This document shows positions 1-7,100 of a stretch of DNA of 8,747 nucleotides, piece by piece. The position numbers were made by a program, and so were the translations under genes. Under the pieces are notes generated by a model. It saw only the letters and a program-made list of their open reading frames with translations, ran no database searches and was not told the DNA's origin. The stretch's first letter is position 1. Each line of letters begins with the position of its first letter. This DNA is from a bacterium. Lineage in GTDB: Bacteria > JAHJDO01. Where the stretch lies: positions 1 to 8,747 of the forward strand of contig DAOVKY010000022.1 in assembly GCA_030631525.1 (NCBI GenBank), in the 5' to 3' direction.

Positions 1-1
1 A

Positions 2-112
2 AAAAAGGCAAATAGAAATATATCCCTTGCTTCAAAGAAGGCAGGTCTAAGCAGGCGTCATTTCTATGAGAAGATGAGATTATATGGAATTGAAAAGAGG
101 ATTAAGGATTAA
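2..112 (+). CDS. C-terminal end of an NtrC-family sigma-54-dependent response regulator (partial, 5' end outside window)
   Basis: Reading from base 2, an open frame of 36 codons runs to TAA at 110-112. The peptide includes SLASKKAGLSRRHFYEKM followed by RLYGIEKRIKD. This matches the Fis-like helix-turn-helix that ends NtrC-type activators (the pattern is A-x-K-x-GLSRR-x-x-Y-x-KM-x-x-YGI). In that family the segment binds enhancer DNA upstream of sigma-54 promoters. The receiver and AAA+ domains would lie upstream of the window and cannot be seen. The frame overlaps the start of the histidine kinase by 29 bases, which suggests a translationally coupled regulator-kinase pair. A sigma-54 promoter match lies about 1.2 kb downstream, supporting the family call. 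The assignment rests on a short tail only; another Fis-domain protein is possible. Confidence 0.8.
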   Translation, partial: KKANRNISLASKKAGLSRRHFYEKMRLYGIEKRIKD

Positions 113-1265
113 GGATTTATTTTCAAGGCTTGCGTATCTAATTATATTGACTGCATTATCTATTTTTCTTACATATGTTGCTATTAATGTATGGAATAAT
201 CCTCTTCTTCAGCGCAGGGGCTTTTTTATTGCGATCATCTTTTTTTCTCTAGGGGTCATTGCCTCTATCTTTATATGGAAAATTATCATCCAACCGATAT
301 TTTCGTCTTTTCAACAAGGGGCTTCAGCCCCTTGTCCCACATCCTCCAGCAACGGTCTGCAACCCCTTGTCAGCTCAAGGGAACAACTTAAAAAATGGTC
401 TCAGGAGCTGGAAAAAAGGGTAGAAAAGAGGACAGCAGAGCTAAAGAAAGTCAATATAGAACTGCTTGATACGGAATTTGAACTTATGGAGAGGGACAAG
501 CTCTCCTCTATGGGAGAGATATCGGCAAAACTGGCGCATGAAATCAAGAATCCCTTAGCTATTATCAATAATGCAGCGTTTTTTATCAAGAATGCTTTTA
601 AGAAGCCGGGTCCTGAAGTATCAGAGCAAATTGGAATTCTTTTTCAAGAAACAGGACGCATTAATAAACTTGTTACTGATCTACTCCAGTTTTCCGGAAT
701 TTCAGTATCCAAGGATAAGGATGTGGCTATGATTGATGTTAATGAGGTGCTTGATAAGGCGCTTGATGAGGTTATGGTTGTAGGGGCAGGGCTTGCGCCT
801 GCCCTTACAATAGAGAAAAAATACGCTATAAGATTACCAAAGATAAAAGCCAATCCAGGTCAGTTGAAACAGATATTTTTGAATATAATTGCCAATGCCT
901 ATCAATCTATGGGAGACAGCAGGCTTCTTACTATAACCACAAATGTTAGGAGAAATGTAGGGGCAACCCTTGCGGTTGCCCGTGATACAGAAGACGTTAT
1001 AGAAATTGTTTTTACTGACACAGGCTGTGGGATTGCGCCTGAAAATTTAAAGGAAATATTTACTCCGTTCTTTTCCACAAAAGAGCCGGGAAAGGGAACA
1101 GGGCTTGGCCTTTACATCTGTAAGTCACTAATAAAAACTCTTAATGGAGAGATCTCTGTTCAATCGGAAGTTGGAAAGGGAACAAGTTTTACCGTTAGTT
1201 TGCCAGTGAGAAAAACCGCACACATGGGAAGGGAAAAGCACGAACTCACCCTGACCCTCTCTTGA
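84..1265 (+). CDS. Membrane sensor histidine kinase, PilS/NtrB/AtoS-like, with repeat-derived insertions
   Basis: A 393-residue two-component sensor kinase. Two hydrophobic segments (about residues 16-37 and 47-70) anchor it with only a very short loop between them, so there is no sizeable extracytoplasmic sensor domain. A coiled-coil (about 100-140) leads into the HisKA domain with phospho-acceptor H152 in HEIKNPL. The ATPase domain has the N box (NIIANA, N271), G1 (DTGCGI, 312-317), F box (FTPFFSTK, 326-333) and G2 (GKGTGLGL, 336-343), so all catalytic motifs are present. It likely phosphorylates the NtrC-type regulator whose gene overlaps its start. ATG 84 is the first start in frame and has only a weak purine-rich ribosome site. 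Three palindromic repeats are translated in frame at residues 77-84, 233-242 and 292-301, where the family has a linker or loops. The tail HELTLTLS and the TGA stop come from a larger repeat, replacing the normal end after the SLPV strand. Confidence 0.93.
   Translation: MELKRGLRIKDLFSRLAYLIILTALSIFLTYVAINVWNNPLLQRRGFFIAIIFFSLGVIASIFIWKIIIQPIFSSFQQGASAPCPTSSSNGLQPLVSSREQLKKWSQELEKRVEKRTAELKKVNIELLDTEFELMERDKLSSMGEISAKLAHEIKNPLAIINNAAFFIKNAFKKPGPEVSEQIGILFQETGRINKLVTDLLQFSGISVSKDKDVAMIDVNEVLDKALDEVMVVGAGLAPALTIEKKYAIRLPKIKANPGQLKQIFLNIIANAYQSMGDSRLLTITTNVRRNVGATLAVARDTEDVIEIVFTDTGCGIAPENLKEIFTPFFSTKEPGKGTGLGLYICKSLIKTLNGEISVQSEVGKGTSFTVSLPVRKTAHMGREKHELTLTLS
314..335. repeat. 22-bp perfect palindrome translated inside the kinase (insert 1)
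   Basis: The arms ACAAGGGGCT and AGCCCCTTGT are exact reverse complements around a 2-base loop. Bases 348-367 (GCAACGGTCTGCAACCCCTT) include a partial second half of the same motif. The element is read as part of QGASAPCPTSSSNGLQPLV, an odd segment between the second membrane helix and the coiled-coil, where HAMP-like linkers usually sit. Low-complexity residues here contrast with the otherwise canonical kinase. Confidence 0.75.
780..808. repeat. Short palindromic repeat translated inside the kinase (insert 2)
   Basis: The left arm GTAGGGGCAGG pairs with the right arm CCTGCCCTTAC at 10 of 11 positions, the remaining one being a G-T wobble. It is read in frame as VGAGLAPALT (residues 233-242), between the helix containing NEVLDKALDEV and the strand before LPKIKANPGQ. 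Family members normally have a short turn here. The same kind of element recurs at 957-986, 7237-7260 and 8652-8680. Confidence 0.8.
957..986. repeat. Short palindromic repeat translated inside the kinase (insert 3)
   Basis: The core GGGCAACC (961-968) is an exact reverse complement of GGTTGCCC (974-981). With the flanking GTAG it has the same plan as the repeat at 780-808. It is read as VGATLAVARDT (from residue 292), in the hairpin between strand LLTITTNV and strand VIEIVFTDTG of the ATPase domain. Confidence 0.8.
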
Positions 1266-1322
1266 GAAGAGAGGGAAAAGGCTCTCCCTTCTCTTGGAAG
1301 AGAAGGGGTAAGGGGATGAGTT
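1243..1322. repeat. 80-bp double-hairpin repeat, copy 1 (ends the kinase gene)
   Basis: The element runs from AACTCACCCT to GGGGATGAGTT; these ends are imperfect inverted repeats of each other. Inside are two hairpins: CCCTCTCTT/AAGAGAGGG with a 3-base loop, and CCCTTCTCTT/AAGAGAAGGG with a 2-base loop. Its left third encodes ELTLTLS and the TGA stop of the kinase. The two GC-rich stems could also act as an mRNA 3' barrier, but no U-tract follows, so it is not called a terminator. Copies 2-4 are at 3238-3317, 4028-4104 and 7511-7563. Confidence 0.9.
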
Positions 1323-1334
1323 GATATTCTAGAC

Positions 1335-1351
1335 TTGGCATAAATGTTGCT
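1335..1351 (+). promoter_or_regulatory. Sigma-54 (RpoN) -24/-12 promoter of the pseudopilin operon
   Basis: The 17 bases TTGGCATAAATGTTGCT match the sigma-54 consensus TTGGCACG-N4-TTGCW except for the CG pair. GG (1337-1338) and GC (1349-1350) are 12 bases apart, as required. Transcription would start near 1361-1363, a short distance before the Shine-Dalgarno at 1374-1381. The match fits the NtrC-type activator and kinase encoded directly upstream, in the manner known for PilS/PilR control of pilA. The call is by pattern only; activator-binding sites were not identified. Confidence 0.8.
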
Positions 1352-1373
1352 TTATAGTAATATGGTAGATGAA

Positions 1374-1381
1374 AAGGAGGT
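1374..1381 (+). promoter_or_regulatory. Strong Shine-Dalgarno that fixes the start of the first pseudopilin
   Basis: AAGGAGGT is a perfect anti-16S complement, 4 bases before ATG 1386. An upstream in-frame ATG at 1344 lies inside the sigma-54 promoter and before the expected transcript start, so it cannot be the real start. Confidence 0.85.
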
Positions 1382-1385
1382 GGAA

Positions 1386-1727
1386 ATGGAATTCAAAAAA
1401 GGATTTACGCTTATTGAGCTTTTGGTTGTAATCGCGATTATTACATTGCTTGCTTCAATAGCAGTGCCCAATTATCTCAAACAACTTGAGAAAACCAAGG
1501 TTGGAAAAGCAACGGCAGACATAATGCTCTTGAGAAAGAGTGTTGACTTGTTCAGAGCTAATCATGAAGGAGCTCTTCCTGACAGTCTTGATGTTCTTGT
1601 GTCGGAGAAATATCTAAGCAAAGCAGTTCCTGCTGATCCATGGGGAGTAGTCTATAAGTATGAATTTACAGAAACCAGCTACACAATAACAAGCAGTAAG
1701 GGTCAATCAGAGACAATTAATTTCTAG
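1386..1727 (+). CDS. GspG-like pseudopilin (short form), first gene of the operon
   Basis: A 113-residue prepilin. The leader MEFKKG is cut by prepilin peptidase before F7; the mature N-terminus FTLIELLVVIAIITLLASIA is a classic pilin helix with the conserved Glu at +5 (E11). The C-terminal part has DPWG at residues 84-87 followed by a Y-K-Y strand, a hallmark of the GspG major pseudopilin. The protein then ends without the acidic calcium-binding loop seen in the next gene, so it may be a variant fibre subunit or a related type IV pilin. The start is set by AAGGAGGT and the sigma-54 promoter just upstream. The next gene begins 10 bases after the stop. Membership in the GspG/PilE superfamily is clear; the exact role (major or accessory subunit) is inferred. 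Confidence 0.88.
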   Translation: MEFKKGFTLIELLVVIAIITLLASIAVPNYLKQLEKTKVGKATADIMLLRKSVDLFRANHEGALPDSLDVLVSEKYLSKAVPADPWGVVYKYEFTETSYTITSSKGQSETINF

Positions 1728-1737
1728 AGGAGGAGAG

Positions 1738-2229
1738 ATGAAAAAAAAGTCTGGATTCACGTTAATAGAGCTTTTGGTCGTGATAGGCATAATTGTGCTT
1801 CTTGCAGGCATTGTAATGCCGAACTTTATGAAGCAGATTGACAAAGCGAAGAAAACACGCGCAAGAGCGGACATTCACAGCCTTGAGAACGCGTTAGCAA
1901 TGTATCAGGTGGATTATGGAGTGTATCCAGGTGATGGCGATGTTGGAGGCACAAATTTATCAGGTGCAAATCACAATATTAGGGAAGATGGAGAATTAGA
2001 AGATATGTTGCAGACCAGTGGGACAAATGGACGCGGGCCATATCTTTCAAAGGATATTCCAAAAGACCCTTATGGGACAGAGTATAAATATACTGCCCCA
2101 GGAAGCTCAGGTACTCACCATAATCCGCTGACAAATCGCGGTTATGATCTCTGGTCTTTTGGAAAAGATAAGGCAGATGACAGTGGTGATGATGACGATA
2201 TAACGTGCTGGGATACGGAGACAGACTAA
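1738..2229 (+). CDS. gspG: GspG-like major pseudopilin with acidic (calcium-site) C-terminus
   Basis: A 163-residue prepilin with leader MKKKSG cut before F7 and Glu at +5 (E11). After the N-terminal helix, the globular part contains GRGPYLSKDIPKDPYG (DPYG at 110-113), then YDLWSFGKD and the acidic GDDDDITCW (150-158). This order is typical of GspG, in which the acidic loop binds calcium and stabilises the pseudopilus subunit. It is the better match of the two tandem G-like genes to the type II secretion major pseudopilin. GGAGG at 1729-1733 is well placed for ATG 1738. Two different G-like genes in tandem may be a duplication that diverged, giving one subunit with and one without the calcium loop. 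Confidence 0.9.
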   Translation: MKKKSGFTLIELLVVIGIIVLLAGIVMPNFMKQIDKAKKTRARADIHSLENALAMYQVDYGVYPGDGDVGGTNLSGANHNIREDGELEDMLQTSGTNGRGPYLSKDIPKDPYGTEYKYTAPGSSGTHHNPLTNRGYDLWSFGKDKADDSGDDDDITCWDTETD

Positions 2230-2234
2230 TTTTT

Positions 2235-2268
2235 AGTATTAAGTTATAAGGATTAAGAATTAAGTATA
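2235..2268. repeat. ATTAAG-rich short tandem stretch between pseudopilin genes
   Basis: An AT-rich spacer with several degenerate ATTAAG/TATAAG units. Two similar ATTAAGG units lie at 101-114, inside the first codons of the kinase. No strong palindrome is seen. It may be a decayed member of another repeat family. Confidence 0.4.
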
Positions 2269-2286
2269 AAAGCAAGGGATAAAACA

Positions 2287-2814
2287 GTGAATAAAAGAAT
2301 GTCAGGGTTTACAGCGGTGGAATTAATGATTGTTCTTGCAATCATGGGCATTATGCTTGTTGCTGCAATGCCTTCCTTTGTTCAGTTCACAAGAAACTCC
2401 AGGATAAAGAGTGGGGCGCAGATCGTTGTTTCCGCTCTTCGCACTGCGCGCAGTCATGCAATAAAGAGAAGGAAAAAGTGCGCAGTTCTTTTTAATATGA
2501 ACATAGATAACAGCGGATATGCGGTAAAAATTTATTGGGATCCTGCCACTTATCCTGCAGGAGGCTCAGTAACCAACTGGAAGGCGCTTCCAAAAACAAT
2601 AAGAATGGAGGCGGCTTCTTTAGTTAAAACTCCTAATATTCCATTTCCCAATGATTCAAATCCCGGCAATTCTAATGTCGGAAGAATTATCTTTAAACCC
2701 ACAGGAGCAGCAGTGGTGGGTGGGACAATTCAGGTCAGTGATGAAACACGCCAGGATACATCATCTATTGTTATATTAAGTTTTACTGGTAGAGTGAGAA
2801 CGAGTAGACAATAA
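2287..2814 (+). CDS. gspH: GspH/FimT-like minor pseudopilin
   Basis: A 175-residue prepilin from GTG 2287. The leader MNKRMSG is cut before F8, followed by FTAVELMIVLAIMGIMLVAA with Glu at +5 (E12). The segment SALRTARSHAIKRRKKCAVLFN is the characteristic GspH/FimT stretch in which new strands follow a long amphipathic helix. The end (SSIVILSFTGRVRTSRQ) also fits that family, which usually closes with an 'i.f...Grvr' strand. AAGGGA at 2274-2279 favours GTG 2287 over ATG 2299, which has no ribosome site and would leave a 3-residue leader. The stop overlaps the next start (TAATG), implying coupled translation. In type II secretion GspH is a minor pseudopilin at the tip side of the pseudopilus. 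Confidence 0.87.
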   Translation: MNKRMSGFTAVELMIVLAIMGIMLVAAMPSFVQFTRNSRIKSGAQIVVSALRTARSHAIKRRKKCAVLFNMNIDNSGYAVKIYWDPATYPAGGSVTNWKALPKTIRMEAASLVKTPNIPFPNDSNPGNSNVGRIIFKPTGAAVVGGTIQVSDETRQDTSSIVILSFTGRVRTSRQ

Positions 2815-3218
2815 TGTCTCAATTCAAAATTAAAAATTTTAATTTGTTTCGGATTTGCTCCATCCGCGCATTTAGCCTTCTTGAACTTGTTATTTCAATG
2901 GCTATTCTGTCTATTGCGCTTCTTGGGCTTATTCAAATGTTCCCTGTAGGCCTCAGGGCAAGCAAACATGCAGGAGACCATACACTAATGACATTTCTCG
3001 GTCAGCAGAAAATGAGTGATATTGAGCAGGAAAAACCGGAAACTTCCAAAACAAGTAATACATTTTTTTCTTCTCCGTATGAGAGCTTTTCCTGGAGATA
3101 CGCAGTTTCGCCAAATTACAATAGTATAACCAATTTGTATCACGCTACTTTAGCTATTTACTGTAATGATAGAGGTGATACCAGAATTGAGGAGTTTGTA
3201 ACATGCTATGTGAAATGA
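2814..3218 (+). CDS. gspI: GspI/PilV-like minor pseudopilin with long, AT-repeat-derived leader
   Basis: A 134-residue prepilin. Cleavage is predicted after R18-A19, giving mature FSLLELVISMAILSIALLGL with Glu at +5 (E24). Ala instead of Gly at -1 is unusual but repeats in the J-like gene. The helix followed by a short beta-rich domain fits GspI. The 19-residue leader is longer than the usual 5-10; its QFKIKNFNLF part is encoded by an AT palindrome (2827-2845). The start overlaps the previous stop (TAATG). The stop TGA (3216-3218) overlaps an ATG at 3215 that may be the ancestral start of the next gene. GspI nucleates the GspI-J-K tip complex in known systems; order and neighbours agree. Confidence 0.82.
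   Translation: MSQFKIKNFNLFRICSIRAFSLLELVISMAILSIALLGLIQMFPVGLRASKHAGDHTLMTFLGQQKMSDIEQEKPETSKTSNTFFSSPYESFSWRYAVSPNYNSITNLYHATLAIYCNDRGDTRIEEFVTCYVK
2827..2845. repeat. AT-rich palindrome inside the GspI leader
   Basis: AAATTAAAA (2827-2835) and TTTTAATTT (2837-2845) are exact reverse complements around one base. It begins 11 bases after the ATG and is translated as leader peptide. A different AT-rich block occupies the same place, just after an ATG at the upstream stop, at 3219-3237 and 4009-4027. Confidence 0.6.
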
Positions 3219-3317
3219 CAATTTTTAATTATGAATTAACTCACCCTGGCCCTCTCTTGACAGAGAGGGAAAAGGCTACCCCTTCTTTGTCAAGAGAAGG
3301 GGGTAGGGGGATGAGTT
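3219..3317. repeat. Double-hairpin repeat, copy 2, with AT-rich left extension (GspI/GspJ junction)
   Basis: The core is 3238-3317 (AACTCACCCT to GGGGATGAGTT, 80 bp). The AT block 3219-3237 plus the first ten core bases are identical to copy 3, 29 bases in a row. Inner hairpins are CCCTCTCT/AGAGAGGG and CCCCTTCTTT/AGAGAAGGGG (one wobble). The core's last bases contain ATG 3311, the likely start of the J-like gene, preceded by AGAAGGGGG at 3295-3303. The element is also open in frame from ATG 3215 through to that gene. Confidence 0.92.
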
Positions 3318-4003
3318 GCCGTGCTTTTACTCTCATCGAAGTCATGATCACAACAGCAGTCCTCGCTCTATTGATAACAGGCATTTACTCTATTTTTAAG
3401 GGCGGGACTGATGCATGGACAAAGGGCAATGTGAGGATGGAGCGGTATCAGAACGCAAGGGCGATTCTGGGAATGATGTCAAGAGAGCTCTCCTGCGCAA
3501 TGGTTAATGAGGCGAGGAAGATATATATGTTGGGAGTTGATAATGGTGACGGGAAAGTAAAAAGCACAGCAGACATAACAAGCACTGGAGATGAACTATT
3601 TTTTATTGCGCCTATACATTCAACGTCCGATCTGGGAAGTAATCAGTCTGATATGTGTGAGCTAGGCTATTGGTTAATGGATCCTTTTGATCCTGACACT
3701 TCAGATACAGGTCTTATGCGTCACTATACAGCTTCATCTCTGGATTTTGTTTTTGAAGGATATTCTGGTAGTCGCGACAAATCACTGGGAATTAGAGCAG
3801 TAGACCTTCAGTTTTATTATTACTATGACAATGATGAAGCAGATTCTTATTCAGGAACTTGGGATTCTACAGATTCAACCAATGATTCTACTTATTATAA
3901 ATTGCCAAAAAAGATAAAGATAGTTCTTAAAACAAGGGATGAAGAGGCGAGAGAAGATACTCAGACGTTTGAAACCACTGTGTTTATACCGGGAGCAGAG
4001 TAG
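3311..4003 (+). CDS. gspJ: GspJ-like minor pseudopilin; start codon supplied by a repeat
   Basis: A 230-residue prepilin from ATG 3311. The leader MSCRA is cut before F6 (FTLIEVMITTAVLALLITGI), with Glu at +5 (E10). The following RMERYQNARAILGMMSREL and the C-terminal VDLQFYYYYDND...LPKKIKIVLKTRD are typical of GspJ, whose last strands read 'lP..v.i.l...d'. The reading frame is open upstream to 3203. Starts at 3203 or 3215 (the latter overlapping the GspI stop as ATGA) would add 32-36 residues encoded by repeat copy 2. Since the leader is removed by prepilin peptidase, either start could work. I prefer 3311 because of the short leader and the AGAAGGGGG site 7 bases upstream. The acidic, Tyr-rich stretch near residues 173-200 is notable. 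In known systems GspJ joins the GspI-J-K tip. Confidence 0.85.
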   Translation: MSCRAFTLIEVMITTAVLALLITGIYSIFKGGTDAWTKGNVRMERYQNARAILGMMSRELSCAMVNEARKIYMLGVDNGDGKVKSTADITSTGDELFFIAPIHSTSDLGSNQSDMCELGYWLMDPFDPDTSDTGLMRHYTASSLDFVFEGYSGSRDKSLGIRAVDLQFYYYYDNDEADSYSGTWDSTDSTNDSTYYKLPKKIKIVLKTRDEEAREDTQTFETTVFIPGAE

Positions 4004-4008
4004 AATGT

Positions 4009-4104
4009 CAATTTTTAATTATGAATTAACTCACCCTAACCCTCTCTTGAAAAAAGAGGGAATATTCCCCTTCTCTGTCAAGAGAAGGGGCAAGGGGATG
4101 AGTT
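4009..4104. repeat. Double-hairpin repeat, copy 3, with AT-rich left extension (GspJ/GspK junction)
   Basis: The core is 4028-4104 (77 bp). The second hairpin is perfect: CCCCTTCTCT and AGAGAAGGGG around GTCA. The AT block 4009-4027 matches copy 2 exactly. ATG 4098 inside the right end is the likely start of the K-like gene. Another in-frame ATG at 4005, one base after the J stop, would translate the repeat as leader. Confidence 0.92.
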
Positions 4105-7100
4105 ATAATCAATCTGGAATAGCCCTAATCATCGTTGTCTCAATTATGGCTGTTCTTGCCTCTATTGCTGCTGCTTTTTCATACAGCATGATAATGGACC
4201 AGCGCGCAGCAGCCAATTATATGACCGGGATAAAAGCGGACTACGTTGCAAGAGCAGGCATCCAGCATGCGATTGGCGTTTTGAAAATGGATGGCGACCC
4301 TTCAAATCAGCCGCCGGCTTTTTGCAGTTATGAAGGATATGACTGGTACGGGGATGACTGGGGGTATGATAGCACTTTGTTTGGAGGGGATACTAGTGGC
4401 GATGATTCAAATATAGATAACGATAGCTCTACTCTGACTCAAACCGCTAGTTGCGGCAGTGGTATGGATTCCCGCTGGATATATATGCATGATTCACAAG
4501 GAAACCTGATTGGCAGATACGCTGTTCTGGTTATTGATGAGTCGGGCAAGATGAATATAAATACTGCGGGAAGTACTTCTTACGGGCTACACGGCTGGAC
4601 GACAAAAGAAATAAGGCTTGATCCCGATGGTGGTGGAATATTATTCAGCACTGCAGACGCAAATGCTATTTTAGACGCGCGTTATGGGACAGATGGTTCA
4701 GCAGGAGTTTCAGGAGTTGGCGATGCTATTGATGATGATAATGCAGACAGCGTTGTTCTTAATAATGATGGAATAGATAATGATGGAGTTAGTGGAGCCG
4801 ATAACTCCAAAGAAGGAATAGATGACCCTGCGGAATTTTATATCAGTAGGCCATATACTACTTCAGGCGGTCTCAGCGCAGATACGCCTTTTGTGACTGT
4901 TGGAGAAATTGTTTCACTTGCAGGACTCTCAGGTAATGATTATAATGATTCATCTCACTATCTTACAGCTTTTTCATCTGACAAAAACCTCACGGATTCA
5001 GGATTAGCGCGCTTGAATATCAATGCGGTAAGTGATGCAAGGGAATTGTATTTAGTTCTAAGGGACGTGTTTAACACTTCTGTTACAAATTCAGAGCTCG
5101 CTCAGATGGCGGTGAATATAATTGACTACAGAGACCGAGATAACGGCTCAACGCGGATTGATGTTGGGGAAATTACCCGCTACGGCGTTGAAGGCATAAG
5201 AATAAATGAGGTTATGGTCCGACCTGTGTTCAGGAAAACTGCGACTACTGATATAACAGAGGAATGCAAAACTGTTGGTGGGTGGAGTGGCACGCCTACT
5301 TTTACAAGTTCAACTGCTGCTGACAGTGGTATCTGGAACTGGGCAGGCATTCCTAAAGGAACATACAAGGTGCTTCTTTACGGAGATACGTCGGCATCGG
5401 GAACAAAAGTAAAGTGGCTTACATACTCTTATACTGACAATGTATGGGAAGATACAAGAGAAGCTGACCTTCCTTATACAGATGGTGACGACACAGTAGT
5501 AATAACAAATACAGGCACATTCAGGATTAATATTCAAGCTAAGGCGATTGGCAATCATTGGTCACATGTTGAGCTCTCCCAATCCCCTGACTGCGAGTAT
5601 GTTGAGATTGTGAATATCTCGCCAAACTCAATTGATATGAGCGGCTGGCACGTGGAATTTCCTAACGGACAGGTCGGCACAATTTCAAGCGGGGAAATTG
5701 TCAGCGGGGACACAGTGGTTCTTGCAATAGACAAGAACGATACATACGACAATGCTGGCATCTGGAAGAATAATGCGGCAAATGGAATTTCTATTCAACA
5801 AGCGGTTACTGATGAGCTTTTCAACCCATTGATTGATATGGACAAAGTTTGGCAGCTCACATTCACAAATACAATTCTTGAGGATATTATTTCAGATACG
5901 GTCTTAATGGACAGTCCTTTGCGGCTTTACGATGGGCCAATCGCTCCGACAACAAGTCCGACAGGGCCAAGCAGCCCCGCGGGTCATATTGTTGATCAGG
6001 TGCTATGGGATAGTCATGTAATACAGGAGTGTGAGTTTTATTCTATGGAAAGAGATGACCCGACTTTTATGGGCACAGACGCAGCAACTAATATAGATGT
6101 CTTAAATGATTCAGGCATCTTTGACAGCTGGCTGATATATAAGGATTCTTCACACAGAGGAACTCCGACAAAAGCTAATAGTAATAAAACTGCAGGTAAA
6201 ACACTGGGAATAGATGTTAAGGTTAAAAACTCTCCATTTGCGAATATAGGTGAAATTGCGGATGTTTCAGATACTGCGGCATGGGAAAATATCGGCGATA
6301 GTACGAAAGAGTATAAGATTAAAGCTATCGCAGACAAAATCACTGTTTCAGCAAGGCGGCTTGACGCGGAATTTGGAGATCATACATGGGTTGGCAGTGC
6401 AAACTGGAACGCTTCAGAAGCAATGTCAGCTGATGAAATAAAGCGTAAATTCGGAAAAGAGCAGGCCCTCGTCGGTGCTGACAAATTTATAGGAGACCTG
6501 TATTGGTTCAATGCAAAGAGTGGAAGAGATGAAGACGATGAGGATACATGGACATGGTACACAACAATAGACCGCTTTGAAGCAGATACATATATTATGT
6601 ATGTTTACGGCAGGGAAGGCGGAAGAATGAGAGTGAGAGTGGGCAATGACAGCGCGATCATTGTTCCAAGCTCAGACTACGGAGCGCGGTTCGGCAGGGT
6701 CGTAATATCAGATACTACTCTGGAGGTTGCTGTTTCACCTGAAGATTCAAATTCAGACTCAACATACTTTGATTATGTTCTTCTTACACCAGCATCAAAG
6801 ACATATGGAAGATTGAATATAAATACAGCCAGCAGTACTGTGCTTCAGGGGCTTCAAGGTATAGGTAATGATAGAGCACAGGATATTGTTGACAAGAGAA
6901 ACAGTCTAACGCCTAAGGCATTTAAATCTATCGGTGAAATTCTTGATGTGGATTATATAAGTGTTTTATCAACTGCTACGTCGTCATTTCAATTTATCTC
7001 CAATCTCATAACAACAAAATCCAACGTATTCAAAATAATCTGCACAGGCCAGTCAATTCTGGATAAAAATGGCGATGGGACTTTTGATACGGACGATGAA

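Noticed and set aside
1251..1309. Repeat copy 1 as a rho-independent terminator of the kinase gene
   Set aside because: The stems are strong but no T-run follows either hairpin, so termination cannot be supported from sequence alone.
1344..1385. In-frame extension of the first pseudopilin to ATG 1344
   Set aside because: That ATG lies inside the sigma-54 promoter and before the expected transcript start; ATG 1386 has a perfect Shine-Dalgarno and gives a normal 6-residue leader.
1979..2275. Reverse-strand open frame of 98 codons over the second GspG-like gene
   Set aside because: It is antisense to a well-supported pseudopilin, with atypical composition (HHHHC stretch from the acidic codons) and no family resemblance.
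3939..4097. Very long N-terminal extension of the K-like protein (from ATG 3939)
   Set aside because: It would overlap the J-like gene by 65 bases in another frame; the encoded residues are J-gene shadow and repeat sequence. ATG 4098 (or 4005) is more sensible.
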